Shown: positions 1 through 14,340 of the stretch, piece after piece
Numbering within the stretch: position 1 is the stretch's first letter
How the letters are laid out: every line of letters starts with the position of its first letter
Source: Pseudorasbora parva
Taxonomy: Eukaryota > Chordata > Actinopteri > Cypriniformes > Gobionidae
Reading direction: 5' to 3'
Assembly (NCBI RefSeq): GCF_024679245.1
Contig: NC_090174.1
Location: 46,932,188 to 46,996,187 of the forward strand
Length of the DNA: 64,000 nt
Made by a program: the position numbers and the translations under genes
The notes under the pieces: model-generated
Seen by the model: only the letters and a program-made list of their open reading frames with translations
What the model was told of the DNA's origin: nothing
Database searches by the model: none

Positions 1-255
1 TGCATATTTTTTTATTGTATATATTCATATTCATGTGATATGCTATTATGTTTTATATTCATGTCATTGTTATCCTATGGACTACGCTATTATAACCATC
101 AAGGACATTCATTTATTGAGGAAAGGAAAATATGCCAGGGACGTGCAGTTTATTCAAAGAAAGAGATTTATTAGAACAAACACAAACACAACCAAATGCA
201 AAACGTGTGAGATCTGACCACACAACAATAGGAAGCTCACGAGAAGCCCAAAATC

Positions 256-1130
256 CTACAGCACCATGAAGTCTCTGTTTTCCGCTTCAGAGCTGTAGGT
301 AACTAGCGCCATTCTGTCTGATTTCAGTCCATTTTTCAGACGTCTGTCGTGCGTTGCCCTGTTCTTTGGAATCGCCTCTAATCTCGATTGCAGCGTGGCA
401 CAGAGCTCGGCGAGCTCCTGGCTGGTCAAACAGTCCATCCAGACACCGCGCGAACGATGCCGTCTTCCTCATCAGACATCAGGTCTATGGTAGCGCACTT
501 CCAAAGGCCCACCTCATCCTCAGCTAACACACTCTTTCTTGCTTGTAGCAGCTGTAAAAACAAACAATAAAGACAATCAGTATTGCGCGATGTACTGCGT
601 AAAATGCACCTGAAAAATAGTCACACTGACCAAAAACGGATCTAATCTAATAAATCTTACCTTCTTTCTTCTCAATCGACTCCGAGCTGAACTCTTCACA
701 GCTTCTGCTTGCGATGCAAGAACTGGATGTTTGTCTCTAACGTTATGTCTAACATGCAGCTGGAAAACAATTAAATGAGTGTGACGAAGTTGTGAAGACG
801 GCGTACTGCTTCCTGTAAAATGACCAGAAAAAGAAAACACTTTTATAAAGCAACTTACATTTGTTCTTTTACAAGGCTAATTTCAGCTTGTGCTACTTAA
901 AAAGCTTTGCTTTAGGTTACTTTAGCTTAGATAACAGTCTTACCGCAATCTTAGGACTGGGCACTCGTCTTCTCTTCTTAAAGTTAGTATCTTCCACACA
1001 GTTTTTCGACTCCAAAGCAAGCAACCTATCATCTATGGACAGCAACCTGGAGATTACTAAAGTTAACTGCTCGTTAAAATCGGCAGCAAACTGAGCAAGC
1101 TGACGAGATAGCCCAATGATTGCATTCAGC
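256..1130 (-). pseudogene. Three-exon relic resembling the C14orf93-like gene family of cyprinids
   Basis: Read on the minus strand, three blocks join in phase 0. Block 1 (about 1130-944) encodes a coiled-coil stretch (QFAADFNEQLTLVISRLL) followed by a basic patch (KKRRR) and ends at a GTAAG donor. Block 2 (759-661, 99 nt) has a TTTTCCAG acceptor and a GTAAG donor and encodes RHNVRDKHPVLASQAEAVK. Block 3 (551-256) has a TTTTTACAG acceptor and encodes KSVLAEDEVGLWK, then DLMSDEEDG and SGWTV, and after a frameshift near 430-438 SQELAELCATLQSRLEA, ending at TAG. The motif series resembles proteins I remember as C14orf93-like, which are multicopy in cyprinids and probably transposon-associated; that name is memory, not a search. 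The frameshift and missing 5' part make this copy look dead. The function is not known to me. Confidence 0.5.
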
Positions 1131-1919
1131 TGTTTTCCCGCCGGTGTTACGGATCAACTGGGGATCATGTTATCTGGGGACGGGCGCGTGCACGCAGCTA
1201 GTTTTACCTGGATTTACAGCAGATGTTAGACGAGGACACATTCGTCACAGCGGATTTTCCACTGAACAGATTTAAAACGCTTTTCACATTATTGGTAAAT
1301 GTTTGCATAATATCAGGCTCTGTGTTTTCCTCTGTCGCTGCTTTGCTGTATGTTTCAAACACAGTTTAAGGGAATTTTTAATGTGGTTTCATTTCACAAC
1401 ACAGACCACGCCCACATTTTGTTACATTCTTTTCGATGAAAGTCGTATCCAATGACAATTACATTCAATAAATTACATTGTGTCGTATTAGTATCGGAAT
1501 TTTTATTTTATTTTTAATAACTATTGTTTTTGTAATTTGCTTAGGGTATTTTTTAAATTATATATATATCCTAACTAAAATAACTCATAGCCTGTCATAT
1601 TACCTTTCTCATATTAGCCTATTATATTCTATTATAATCTATTATATTGCCCACCCCTTGCCCACCTGCACATCCCAGCTGATATACAAGATTTTGGGGG
1701 GGTCATTCTGCATTTGAAAGTTTGAAAGGGTTTTAAATCGTCTAAATAAAGTAAAATGATTCAAAATCAAGTAATGTATATATGCCAAAGTCAACTTTAA
1801 ACATATACAATGTAATTTCCAAACAGCAAAATTGTGGCCAGTGAAAATGCTGAGTGGCTAGTAACTTTGGAAAACCTCTAGCCACGGTGGCCGGTGAGCA
1901 AAAAAGTTAATGTCAACCC
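1131..1919. other. No gene seen; AT-rich spacer
   Basis: No splice-flanked coding block, terminal repeat or RNA gene was recognised. The segment between 1480 and 1640 is strongly AT-rich and its short open frame has no recognisable composition. Confidence 0.4.
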
Positions 1920-3535
<1,616 letters not shown>

Positions 3536-3536
3536 T

Positions 3537-3900
3537 TAAAGGTGCTGTAAGCGATATTTGTGTGGATCACCACACATATGTCCCAACTACCTGACAAATA
3601 TAACTGAGATAGGTGTCGTGAGAAATCACACCTGTCTCTGAGACTGCCCTAGGCCTGTAAACGGCAGAAAAGAGTCAGGGGAGCGGCCCGTGCTTTTTAA
3701 AATCAGGAACATTTTCTGCCTGTGCTTGTGTGTTGTGTGCTTAAAGCTAGCTATAATATTCTACTGTATATTATTTTACTAGAGAGACAGTATAAGGGGG
3801 AGGAGACTGAAAGCATAATGCTTGATGTGACAGCTGTATAATAAAATATTAGACATTTTGGTTATAGAAGCATGATTTATGCCATTGTTATCAGGTTTTT
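3537..3900. repeat. Probable dispersed repeat, left end at a TTAA
   Basis: The segment opens TTAAAGGTGCTGTAAGCGAT, a start I associate with a common teleost TTAA-type element. The matching right terminus was not found in the window, so only the left end and part of the body can be argued. Non-coding. Confidence 0.3.
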
Positions 3901-4157
3901 CCGTTTAAAAAAAAACATAGAGCCTGCTATAGAGGTAACTATTGCGCTATGGTCATGGTAAATATTATGTAAAATGCTTGTAAACAATACTATCATATTG
4001 TTTAGAAGCTGTTTTATTGACGTATTTCCATGGATGAAACACTGATTGATCGATTACATCATACTGTAAATTGTACTATATCTTTCAACATACCATCATA
4101 TGTTTGTTCATGTATATTTTGTGCTGTAGCTAGTAGTAAAGCCAAAGAGACTACCAG

Positions 4158-4470
4158 GTCGGTAACACTTTACTTGAAGGGGTGTGCATAAGACTGATAT
4201 GACACCTTCATAATCATGACATGACACGTGTCATGAATATGAAGACGTTTTATGCATGTTTATGACAACTGTCATTAAGTGTCATTCGCTTAATTATGTC
4301 ATTTTTAATGCAATGATGACATTTCAGAGTTGTCTTTGTTATGACAACTTGACATAAACCAATACATCATAACCTGTCAGTGTCTTTGTCATGACAACTT
4401 GACATTACCAAGACAACATAACCAAGATGTCATAAACATGACATCAGATTATCAAATTTAAGAAACTTAC
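4158..4470. repeat. Dispersed repeat with internal near-duplications
   Basis: Begins near GGTAACACTTTACTTGAAGG and is built from repeated variants of TCATGACA and ATGACAACTTGACAT (two clear copies near 4350 and 4390). This block is familiar as a high-copy fish repeat. No target duplication is evident and no coding capacity is seen. Confidence 0.45.
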
Positions 4471-7029
4471 TTAGTTTATAGGGTTAACCTTAAACTGTCA
4501 TGTGGTTGGTTTTGATGTTGACTGAGGCCATTATAATGTCATAATTTTTTTTCAGTGGCACAAGTTTAATTTATCATTAAAATGTAATTAGGTGTTAATA
4601 CGCTGTCAAATTATGTTTATATATATATTATATTTTTCAGTTCATAATGTTTTATTTTATTTTTTAAGTTTCCTCCACCAGCTTCAACTTAAGGTTAGAT
4701 AATAGACAATTTCAAATGTCTTAAAAATATGAAAAGGAGTTCGAGAAATAAAATCAATCATTTAATTTTTAAGACCTGCCCTCTCACAGAACTGACTCTT
4801 AAAAACACAAGGCATGAATTTATACACAGGTGACCAGCACCAATTAACGCAAAAAGGGGAAAACACGTACACAAATAATGGACATTACACAAAATAAACA
4901 TATATATATATATGCAAAGCATGCTGGGAACAACTAACAAGCTCCGCCCAGTTTCAGTTAATGCAACACAATTTATTCATGTAATCTCAACACAAACAGA
5001 TTAAGTCAACTTCAGTTTCACTTATATTTAATTGGATTGAACACAATCAAATTAAGTTAGGGCAAAATGTATAGCAATTGTATTGCTTTAGAACATTTTA
5101 ACTAAGCAATTTGAACAAGCAGTAAAAATCTTTTTTTCCTGTCCTACATCGGATGCTACGTTCTGCATGAAACAGAAGCAGATTAAGCACTTTAAAGAGA
5201 AGTGACAACCGTTTTAAAGCTGCAGTGTGAACATGGCCAAAGCAAATGCAGCGGGATAGAAAACCAGAGGCAGAGAGTAAAGGACAGAAAGAGACCGATA
5301 AAGCAAGTTATTGTGTGAACGAGTGTGTATATAAAGCTAATCCAGATAGCATGCAAATATTTGGTGGTTAATGTATGAGTGTGTGTTAGGGAGAGTATGT
5401 CAGTCCCTAAAGAGTTCAGACTATTCTCACGTCTGTGCCACGTTGCTACGGGAAACAGTCTCAATGCCTATTGTTATAATGGAGCGAGAGCGAGCGAGTG
5501 TGGATGTGTGCGAGTCTTATATAACTGTCTGTATAAAATCCCTGCTTATGAAACGTGCGTTTAGAGACTTTATTGAATAGGATCTCAGTGAGGGGCTGAG
5601 TGCAGCATGACATTCTCTCTTTATGAGAGAGTGTGCCTGTGCTGAGGGTTGAGAATTTGTTAATCTCACAGAGCTAAACACATCTAGAAGGACAGAGAAG
5701 AACAGAATGTTGCTGAACCCCTTTCTCTCTTTGTCTTTCAATAATCAGTACTCTAATGGTGCAATAACAAAACTGCCTAGGATAAAAAAATGTTTTGCAG
5801 TTTTTCAATAACAAAACTGCCTATGATTTTTTTTCCAAATGTATGTATTCCTGTGAGAAAAAGAGATGGTGTTTGTGTGTGAGAGAAAAGAAAATGAAAA
5901 AGTTTGTTTATCAGCTGAAAGCTTGTGAGACATTGTTTAGAAGACAAGGCTCTGTGTTTTGTTACAACACACAAGGACAAACTATTGTTTAAAAAAAATG
6001 ACAATTACACACAACCCAATGTTTAAAAAAAAAAAATTAGGCCAGTCCATCAAAACTACCAACTCAGAAAAGAAAAAGAAAAGCCAGTTTACTTATGAAT
6101 TATATTATGACATTATACTTGTGTAGGCCTTGTGTAGGTTGGGAAATGTCTTTACCTGCGGATAGTGTTAGGAAGGTTACTTTGGAAATGTAGATTACAA
6201 GGTACCCTATTTGAAATGCAAGAAGTGTAACTATTTCAATAACTTGTAACTGATTATTTGATTACTTTTCTTTCTTTTTTCTCTTAACCGTAAATCATTT
6301 TTAAACATTTAATCTCTAAAAAACAGTGGTAGATGTATTTATTAGGCTATATTTAAGAGAAAACATACAATTTCAGATCATTAAAATGCAATAAAAAACA
6401 TTATGTTTTCTTCTTTCTGATATAAATAAAAGAAAATAAATCTGCAAAATCTGAATAAATGTTATTTTCAATCGAACTGACTCCTACAGTGTAGCTCTCA
6501 TAACATGCAGGGTACTTTTTTCTTTTATTTAAAAAACCATAGTTATATTCCACCTAAAATACTGTTTAGACTCAATGACCAATCATGAGTAGTTAAATCT
6601 ATTTTGCAAATCAAAACAGGGCAAACTAATAGTGGTGTGCCTTGCTGGCAAGTTCTATTCACACTAGCTCCACCTAACAATGCCTGGTTGGGCCAAACAA
6701 GATAAATAAATAAAAGTGTAAGGCTTAAATCCTAAAAAGGCTTGGTTTTGACACAATCTATACCCTGGTTCGAATCTGCGTTTTGCAGAGCTCCCTCTTC
6801 TCTCTTTTTTCATCACAAATCACATCAGAAAGGCATTTACTTTAAATAAAAAATTAAGTATAATTTAGTCTCAATGAAAGTCATCATCAGTTATAGGCCA
6901 GCTGAGTTCCATAGTTAAATAGTCAGAAAAGAAACCAAATGGCTTTAGTTTTTAAAAATTAAGTTATACATCGACTCAATCTCACCCTCAATACAAACAA
7001 ACAAACAAACAAACACAAAGCTTGACTGC
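4471..7029. other. No gene seen; AT-rich spacer with minor simple repeats
   Basis: A short TA tract lies near 4900 and an (ACAA)n tract near 6990-7016. Overlapping short frames between 5190 and 6000 run on both strands without conserved motifs and look random. No RNA gene was recognised. Confidence 0.4.
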
Positions 7030-8388
7030 ACAGCGATCAGTAGTGGAATGTAACGAAGCAACGTTACAAATACTTCGTTACTTTACTTAAGTACATTTTT
7101 CACTTATCTGTACTTTACTTAAGTAGAATAAATAGTGCATACTTTTTACTTTTACTTCGTTAAATTTTGCAGCAATTATTATACTTTCTACTCCACTACA
7201 TTTCTACAACGTTTCGTTACATTTTCTGATCAGTTTCAGAGCTCGAGATTATGGCTTGCCCGGATAATAATAATATATCATGTATGTTATAGCCTAACGT
7301 TAATGAATTGACGGTTGCGCTGTTGAGGCTCGCGCAGCCTCTCGAGGAGAAATGGAAACAAATCAGCCCCGCTCACACAAAGAAACTCAGTAACATACTG
7401 CATTAAAAATTCAAAATGTTTAGTTTTTATATTTTATAACAGTTAAAAACATCACATGACACGACCACCGAGTGTGGTTTTCCTGAATATCACGACAGAA
7501 AATGTGACACTGATTTCATTTGACAGTTCCATAAACAATTAATTAACATCAAGTCACTTACATTTTATTGATTGCTTTATTGCTTCTGTTCTATTTCAGC
7601 AATGAAAATATTTCCACATCCGAACCATTACGTATTGCACAGCAACAGTGCGTTACTAAATCAAAGATTCAATGCCCTATTATTCATAAACGACTGCCTC
7701 ATTTACGAACGAATCAGCCGTTTGAACGAATCGACTCAATGACTCTCACATAAGCATTCACCTGCCGCCATCTACTGGTGGTTTAGTTAACTTTTTTTAG
7801 TAAAAATCTCATAGCATTATTTAGTGCAGTTGTAATTTTTCAGTGTTAATTATTTAATTTGATTGGTAACAACCCTATTGAATCTTATTCTAATTTAATT
7901 TATTAATCAAATTTAAGAATATAAAGGGAAAGCTGAAGCAAAGCCTATATTTAATAAGATTAGGGGAAAATGTCCTTTATAAAAGTTAAAAATATCATTA
8001 TGAAGATTTAAATACATCAAAGCTGATGAGAATGTTGCTTCAGAAAAATGACATTTAACTTTGCAGATAACCAGAATTGTAGAATGTAAACTAGGCAACA
8101 GATGGTAAGAACAATTACATTAACCCAAAACTAGCTCAATTAAAATGCCACCGCTCATACTGTTTTCTTCTTTTTAATTATTAGAATTAGACATTAAGAG
8201 AATACATTTTTATGCAAGTACTTTTACTTTTAATACTTAAAGTACATTTAAAATCAGGTACTTTTTACTTTTTACTTAAGTAGGGTTGTTGTGGTACTTC
8301 TACTTTTACTAAAGTAAATATATTTCTGGTTACTTGTACTTTTACTTAATCACTGAGATTCAGTACTTCCTCCACCACTGACAGCGAT
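7030..8388. mobile_element. Non-autonomous hAT transposon with 8-bp target duplication
   Basis: The element body is 7038-8380 (1343 bp), flanked exactly by ACAGCGAT at 7030-7037 and 8381-8388. It begins CAGTAGTGGAATG and ends in the complement of CAGTGGTGGAGGAAG, so the termini are imperfect inverted repeats. Subterminal DNA is dense in CTTAAGTA and TACTTTTACT motifs on both sides, as expected for transposase-binding regions. An 8-bp duplication plus short CAG-type termini is diagnostic of hAT. No transposase frame exists inside, so it would have been moved in trans. Confidence 0.92.
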
Positions 8389-9482
8389 GCAAGTCTTTGA
8401 AGATTTTGAAGAATCGGTTGAATCAGTTCAATTAACTGATTCAATAACAGTAGGATACAGCTACGGTCACTGGCATGCGCACATTAATATTGCGTCATTT
8501 AATTACTGTATTTGCTTTATTGTAAGGTTAGGGTTGGGTTAGGTGTAAGCGTTACTAAAACACAATCTGGTAAGTAGCAAATTTATTTTTTGTTATTTTA
8601 TTGTGAAATGTTTACTCACTTCAGATCGTTGCTGTACCCCTTCTAGTCCTTGTTGGAGTGCCGCGTGGTTTTTCTCAGTGCTCCGTTTCAGCCCACAATC
8701 CAAAGACATATATTATGCTCATGTGGTCAAACTGACGGATAAAATGACTATTCGTAGCTCGTCTGGTTTGAAAATACTCGTGTCAGTCCCTATAGTGACA
8801 GTTCGTCAAAAACCGGAAGAACCTATTTTAAAACAGGGCCAGGGGGCGGACTGGCCATTTGAGGCATAGATATGTAACTGTTATATTTACTGCAACTGAC
8901 GTTCTCCCGGTGGCCGGCCTGTTGACACTTTACAGTCTCTATGGTAAATATATATGAAGAATAAATTATATTAAAATTACGTATTCTTTTGTCAGCCAAG
9001 ACAAATGGCCCACGCGACTAGGCCTACTTGAGGCAAACTCTAGACTATCTTAAGATAATAATTAGCGGTCTAAATGCGTCAATGTTAAAATCTAGCAATG
9101 TTTCCAGACTGTTAACCCTTTAATAACTGTTTAACATTCATTTTCAGGGAGTGAAAAAATAATTTGCTGACCTTTTCGAATTTCTCAGATTTTAATGGCA
9201 TTTAGGTTACATTATTCTTCACAAAATGCACAGAAACAGCAGTTTTCAGCATATCAGAGGCTTGTGTAACCCATGTATTCATTGTATACCAGCTTCACTA
9301 ATTAATATAACTTTGTGAGATTGCATTTATTGAATGAGTGACAGCTTTTAGCGATTATAAATTATATTCCCACATACACGCTTCAAAACACTGACCCATA
9401 TCCGCATATGCGGATAAAATGTGATGAATGACAGTTGTAAATCAGTCGAAATCACAAAATCATAAAAATCGTTAAACCTTTG
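8389..9482. other. No gene seen
   Basis: Non-coding. Short frames at 8603-8869 lack recognisable motifs, and no complete mobile element is delimited here. Confidence 0.4.
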
Positions 9483-10438
9483 TGAGTACAGTCTATAGGA
9501 AAAAAAACGAACCGGATTGATGCTTGCAACACAGAGTTATTACAGTTAATGCCCAGAGCCCCCACTCAGCTAAAACAGCAGCTATGGGGGCATAAACATA
9601 AAGGGTGTCTTTGTGCCTCTGTCCAAATGTCTGTCCAACATGAACAGGTCCCTTACATGACAACGAGATACATTTAGCCACTTAGCCATTGTTTAAATTC
9701 ACCTAAACAGTGTTTTAGACGGCTAGCTTGGGAAATTGGGAAGAGCGTTGTGTGTGTAAAGCATGATTATTTTATCACTGCACATCTTTCCTCAAGCCGT
9801 GTGTGCCCAAATGGAAGGATAAATAAAGTTTCCTTCACCTCCACAGTGGTTGCACCCGTCTTCGACCACGGAATGGCATTTTTCTTCAACCGGCCCTGCT
9901 GGGTTGTGTCTGTGTAAGTTAGTCAAGTGTTCGCTGCAAATTTTTGCATTCTGTTGCCACAATTCGGAAAGGCACAAACATGAACCATTTCTTTTTCACT
10001 TGTGAGCCATCACCCTATGATGTCCGGTTCACGACCGAATCGTTCTCTAATCGGGCAAACCAGTTCACCAAATTGTTCTAAACAGTTCGCGTCTCAAATC
10101 AGCGCTGATCACACAAGTTACTTTAGTTGCTCACTTTCTGACATGAGTGACAGTTTTGCTGAGAGAACTGATGAACTCATAAGCCGCTGATACTGAGCAT
10201 GCGTGTGTAACTGAACGTGCAGCGGTTCTCGGATCAGCAGTACAGAATTGAAAACCGTTTCTTTCGGACATGTTCAATACTGAGAACTGACGAGCCGATG
10301 AGCAGAGCCTCTTCATACACACGACGTCCTTCCCAACTGGACTTTTTAATCTTTTTCTGGACATCTTTTTCCGTAACATCTCTGTGTTGCAAGCACCAAT
10401 CAGTTTTTTTTCCTTTCTTCTATAGACTGTACTCAAAA
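9483..10438. repeat. Inverted-repeat pair about 0.95 kb apart
   Basis: The block at 9483-9545 (GAGTACAGTCTATAG, then CTTGCAACACAGAG) recurs inverted at about 10371-10438. The arms are roughly 60 bp with several mismatches. They could be the termini of a degenerate element, or two independently inserted copies. The interior, for example 10020-10320, resembles diverged repeat DNA and has no convincing gene. Confidence 0.45.
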
Positions 10439-10562
10439 AGATATAACAATCAAGATAAACTTAAAAATTTGCCGAAGTTGTCCTTTAGCTCTAGTCACGC
10501 AGCGGCTCTTCTGCCACCCAGCCCCGACTAAGGGGACATGTTCCGGCGGGAAAGTGACATAT

Positions 10563-10735
10563 AGCATACCCTCTTTTTTTTTTTGAAGATTTATTTGATC
10601 AAAAATACATTAAAACCACGAATATTAAGAAATATGAATAATAATACAATTTCCAATCGCTGGATTTCGCTGGATTTCTGTGATCAAAGCTGACTTTTCA
10701 GCATCATGCCACACTTCAGTGTCACATGGTCCTCT
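10563..10735 (+). repeat. Dispersed cyprinid repeat fragment
   Basis: The block starting at a poly-T followed by GAAGATTTATTTGATC and ending near CAGTGTCACATGGTCCT matches, from memory, a very common cyprinid interspersed repeat that carries a conserved AGCATCAT core. It is truncated and non-coding. The DNA from 10736 to 11204 holds nothing I recognise. Confidence 0.45.
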
Positions 10736-11204
10736 AAACTCTTTTTCACAATTTGTGCTCTATTCTGTAAAATGACAGATGTCAAGCTCCTGAAAGTACA
10801 CATACTATAACCACTTGAAAGTCTAGACCATAGTGTTGTTTATGGACTGATTTTATAAGGTATTGAACTTAGTGATATTAAACTTTAGTGTATGGAAAAG
10901 AGAATTTCAAACGTGTAAAGAATTTACTATTTGCCATGTGTACCAGAAAATATAAATTATAACCTAAAGAAGTATGCAGGTCATTCATTATAAGCAATTC
11001 AATAAATAAAATGTGTATTTATAATTCAGTATAAATAGCATCTATAGGTTAGTAAGTGGTGTTTAAAATTGCTCTGTGCATAATGAGCTGGTGGGTTTAT
11101 GGTGACGTGTGTTGCAGACCGGTTGTGATGGGCTGCTTTGTGCCAGAAAGTCCAAGGCCACTTTTTTGCCGCAGTTTACCCCTGTATGGGTTTGGAAGGT
11201 TAAT

Positions 11205-12411
11205 GTGGATTGTAGTGTTGTCATGATACCAAAATTATGACTTCGATACGATACCAGACTAAAATATCGATATATCAATACTAAATCGATACCACAGTAA
11301 AAAAAAAAAAAAAAAAAAGATAAGATAAGATGCTTAATATGACAACAGAACTTGTTATTATTCATTGTTATTTTTTTACTTAAAAATTCATGTGGCCAGC
11401 ATGTTCCTTAGGGTTGGGCATCATTTTGATTTGAACAATTATTGATCAATTGATCAATTACTATTAAAATGATCTCACAAATTTTTGCTAACTCAATGTA
11501 TTTTTTACAATGGGGTAATTGTGTTGCAATAGCTTACACACAGCACAAGAAAGCTTGATTTCGAATGGTAAATTGAATTTAAAAAAGACGAGTAAACAGT
11601 AATAAAATAAGAACAAATGAACAGATTACAAACAATAGCACAAATAAATGCAATAGAATAGAAGATACAAAGTAAATAGACTGCTTTATTTTTTCAGGTA
11701 GGTCTAACATTCAGATAAGAAACTGAATTAAAAAAAAATGCATAGTAATTACATTTAAAACATTGGAAAATATTTTTTGTAAAAAATTAAATAGTCTACA
11801 GATGAAACTATTAAAGTTACACAAGTTGATCAGTCGAGAGCAGTTGATCGTTTGTCTTTTTGTAGTTTGAATAACAAATGACTGCGGTCCCTTTAAAACT
11901 AACGGCCGCATGAATGCTAAACACTGTTCCTGTTACTCGTTCTTCCTGAACTGTTTGCGACTGTGTTTACATTAATACTGTTCCAGATGTGCACTGATAA
12001 TTCTTTGAGTGTATTTGACCAATAATAAGCTGGAAAAAGAAGCAAATGTTTGCACTTGTATAATGTCAGAGGCGGCTTTATTACGGTAGGCTATGTGTGT
12101 GCGCTTCAGATGTGAGCACGAAATCTGCGGGGATTAGTAGAATTAATTTATGTGCAATCCCGCGCGAAATTATTCACTAACACCAACACACTGTCATGAG
12201 GAAAAAGTCCAGCAGAACGCGCGTTCGCCGTGCTCAGAGGTTAACCGGGCTGAGTGGGAAATAACGCCATAGTGTGTGTCAACTCGCTGACGGTCGGAGA
12301 GGAGAGCGCAGCTGGTATCGATACTGTAAAAACTGAGAATCGTATCGTTTCAGATATTCCAGTATCGATACATATCGAAATATCGATATTTTTGACAACA
12401 CTAGTGGATTG
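11205..12411. mobile_element. Non-autonomous hAT, intact copy 1 of the pair
   Basis: The body is 11213-12403 (1191 bp) with perfect termini TAGTGTTGTCA and TGACAACACTA, flanked by exact 8-bp duplications GTGGATTG (11205-11212 and 12404-12411). Subterminal zones on both sides are rich in TATCGATA and GTATCG motifs. Short AT-rich open frames inside do not resemble a transposase. The same element occurs inverted at 30952-33612, and this copy preserves the uninterrupted site into which another hAT jumped there. Confidence 0.94.
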
Positions 12412-12561
12412 TCAAATGTACTTCATAAATTAGCTTTTTTTTGCTATGCTATCAACTCGCTATTATGAAATGTTGTTAATATAATAGTTATTTAGTTGCC
12501 TGTAGGCACAAACTACATACACACACAGAAACACACCTTTTTACATTTCAAAAAACATCAC

Positions 12562-13144
12562 TTAAGCCCCTTTCACACTGCGATTCCGGCAAATACACGG
12601 ATAATGCGACCCGGCATTTGTTCCCGGGCCGCTAGATTTGGTTCATTCACACTGCCAGCGAAATGCCGTAATATGTGCGCTTTCACACACAACGCTTAAC
12701 GGTCCCGGGTCGAGTTGACACGTGACATCCTGATGTGACGTATAATGGCGAGCGATCTCAGCTTCAGTGCGGATAGTAAGGAGCTCGGTGGTCTCGACTT
12801 GTGTCCGGTTTGCACACATTTCTGCTTGTTTAATTTTAGTTTCTTTTGTATACGAACACTCTCTGCGTTTAAAACACCGACTAGCTCTTCTGGCACTGCA
12901 GGGTTGTATTATTGAAGAAACAAGCTCTAGGAGTCGCACGATAACTACGTACACGTTGCGGCATTAGTTTTGGCTTTTGTTCACACAGCGCTCGTCCCGG
13001 GTTGAATACCGCAATATTACTAGGTCCCCGACCTGGGTCGAATTCGGTAATCAATCCCGGGACGTGGTTGCTTTCACACAGAAGGTGACCCGGCAATGTT
13101 CCGGGAATATTGCGGGTCCGACGTGCAGTGTGAAAGGGGCTTTA
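12562..13144. mobile_element. Harbinger-type MITE with TTA target duplication
   Basis: The body is 12565-13141 (577 bp), with a perfect 17-bp terminal inverted repeat AGCCCCTTTCACACTGC, flanked by TTA on both sides. The interior carries repeated CCCGGG and GACCCGGC motifs. Three-base TWA duplications with such termini are typical of PIF/Harbinger elements. It is non-coding, and the open frames crossing it on both strands are chance frames. Confidence 0.88.
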
Positions 13145-13958
13145 GTGTGATTTATAAGCTGTTTTCTTCACTTGTTTTTTCACTCAAAAAAAAAGAAAAA
13201 AAGTCAAGGACAAAGATTTCCGATATTGCCGTCTTTGTGAGGACGACACAAACGCACTTTAACAGCTTCTCCTTTGTGCTTTTCAGATTAATTAACATTG
13301 CTGTGACACGTCTCGGTTTCGGGAGTTCAGCTTGTTGTATGAGCCACAAATACTGAGGCGTGAGACATTCTACTACTTTTGCTGATGGAAAACAGGTACA
13401 GACAAATAAAATACACACTTGCTAAACAAATATACACAAATACAAGAACATGCACCGACCAGCTGTAATAATTATTTACTTTCCCTCATGTCCTTCCACT
13501 GGTTTGGCTTAATTTCTTCAGTAAAAATGAAGGCTTGCGGCTGTCATTCTGTCTAAAATCTTTTTTTGTGTTACGTAAATAAAGTATCACAGCTATAGAA
13601 TGACACACGGGTTAGTAGTTATTACAAACTTTTTACATTAATATGGACTTTTCCTTTAACATTTTCACTCGTTTTATTTTATATAATCCGTGAAATAAAC
13701 ATAGTAGCATGACACAAACAACTAAGTGATATCTTTGCTTGTTTATCATTACCACATCAAGCGTAATTTGAGGTTGTTTTTTAAAGCTTTTAGCCGTAAG
13801 AAGATGATATTTTTTTCGTCTGTTTGGTCCAGATCTGTCATTTTTAACTGCACAGCTGCCATGTCTATTTGGCAGCTAACTCTGATTGACAGCTTGTACC
13901 TAGTCTTGAACCCCTGCTGTGGGGTTATATTATGACTGTGTGTGTGTGGTGTGTGCAG

Positions 13959-13962
<4 letters not shown>
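13145..13962. other. No gene seen
   Basis: Non-coding spacer. The frame at 13726-13935 carries no recognisable motif and runs into a microsatellite. Confidence 0.4.

Positions 13963-14056
<94 letters not shown>
13963..14056. repeat. Compound microsatellite (TG)n(TA)n(CA)n
   Basis: TG, then about 60 bases of TA, then CA, forming a near-palindromic tract that abuts the next mobile-element fragment. Frames through it are artefacts. Confidence 0.97.
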
Positions 14057-14237
14057 TTGAGGAAAATAAGTATTTGAACACCCTGCTATTTTGCAAGTTC
14101 TCCCACTTAGAAATCAAGAAGGGTCTGAAATTTTCATCGTAGGTGCATGTCCAGAGACATAATTAAGAAAAAATCCAGAAATCACAATGTATGATTTTTT
14201 AAACTATTTGTTTGTATGAAATAGCTGCAAATAAGTA
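14057..14237. mobile_element. Tc1/mariner-related MITE, right end lost
   Basis: The left end contains AATAAGTATTTGAACACC. Near 14228 the mirror terminus begins (GCTGCAAATAAGTA) but is cut off where the next Tc1 element starts at its TA target. The remaining terminus is not recovered beyond 17030, so the outer copy is truncated or diverged there. Non-coding. Confidence 0.55.
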
Positions 14238-14340
14238 CAGGTCCTTCTAAAAAAATTAGCATATTCATTCTGACCAATAAAAGAAAAGTGTTTTTCATAC
14301 AAAAAAGTCAACCTTCAAATAATTATGTTCAGTTATGCAC

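Noticed and set aside
6755..6800. tRNA-like B box GGTTCGAATC followed by a T run
   Set aside because: No A box or cloverleaf arms could be drawn upstream; a single 10-base match is expected by chance.
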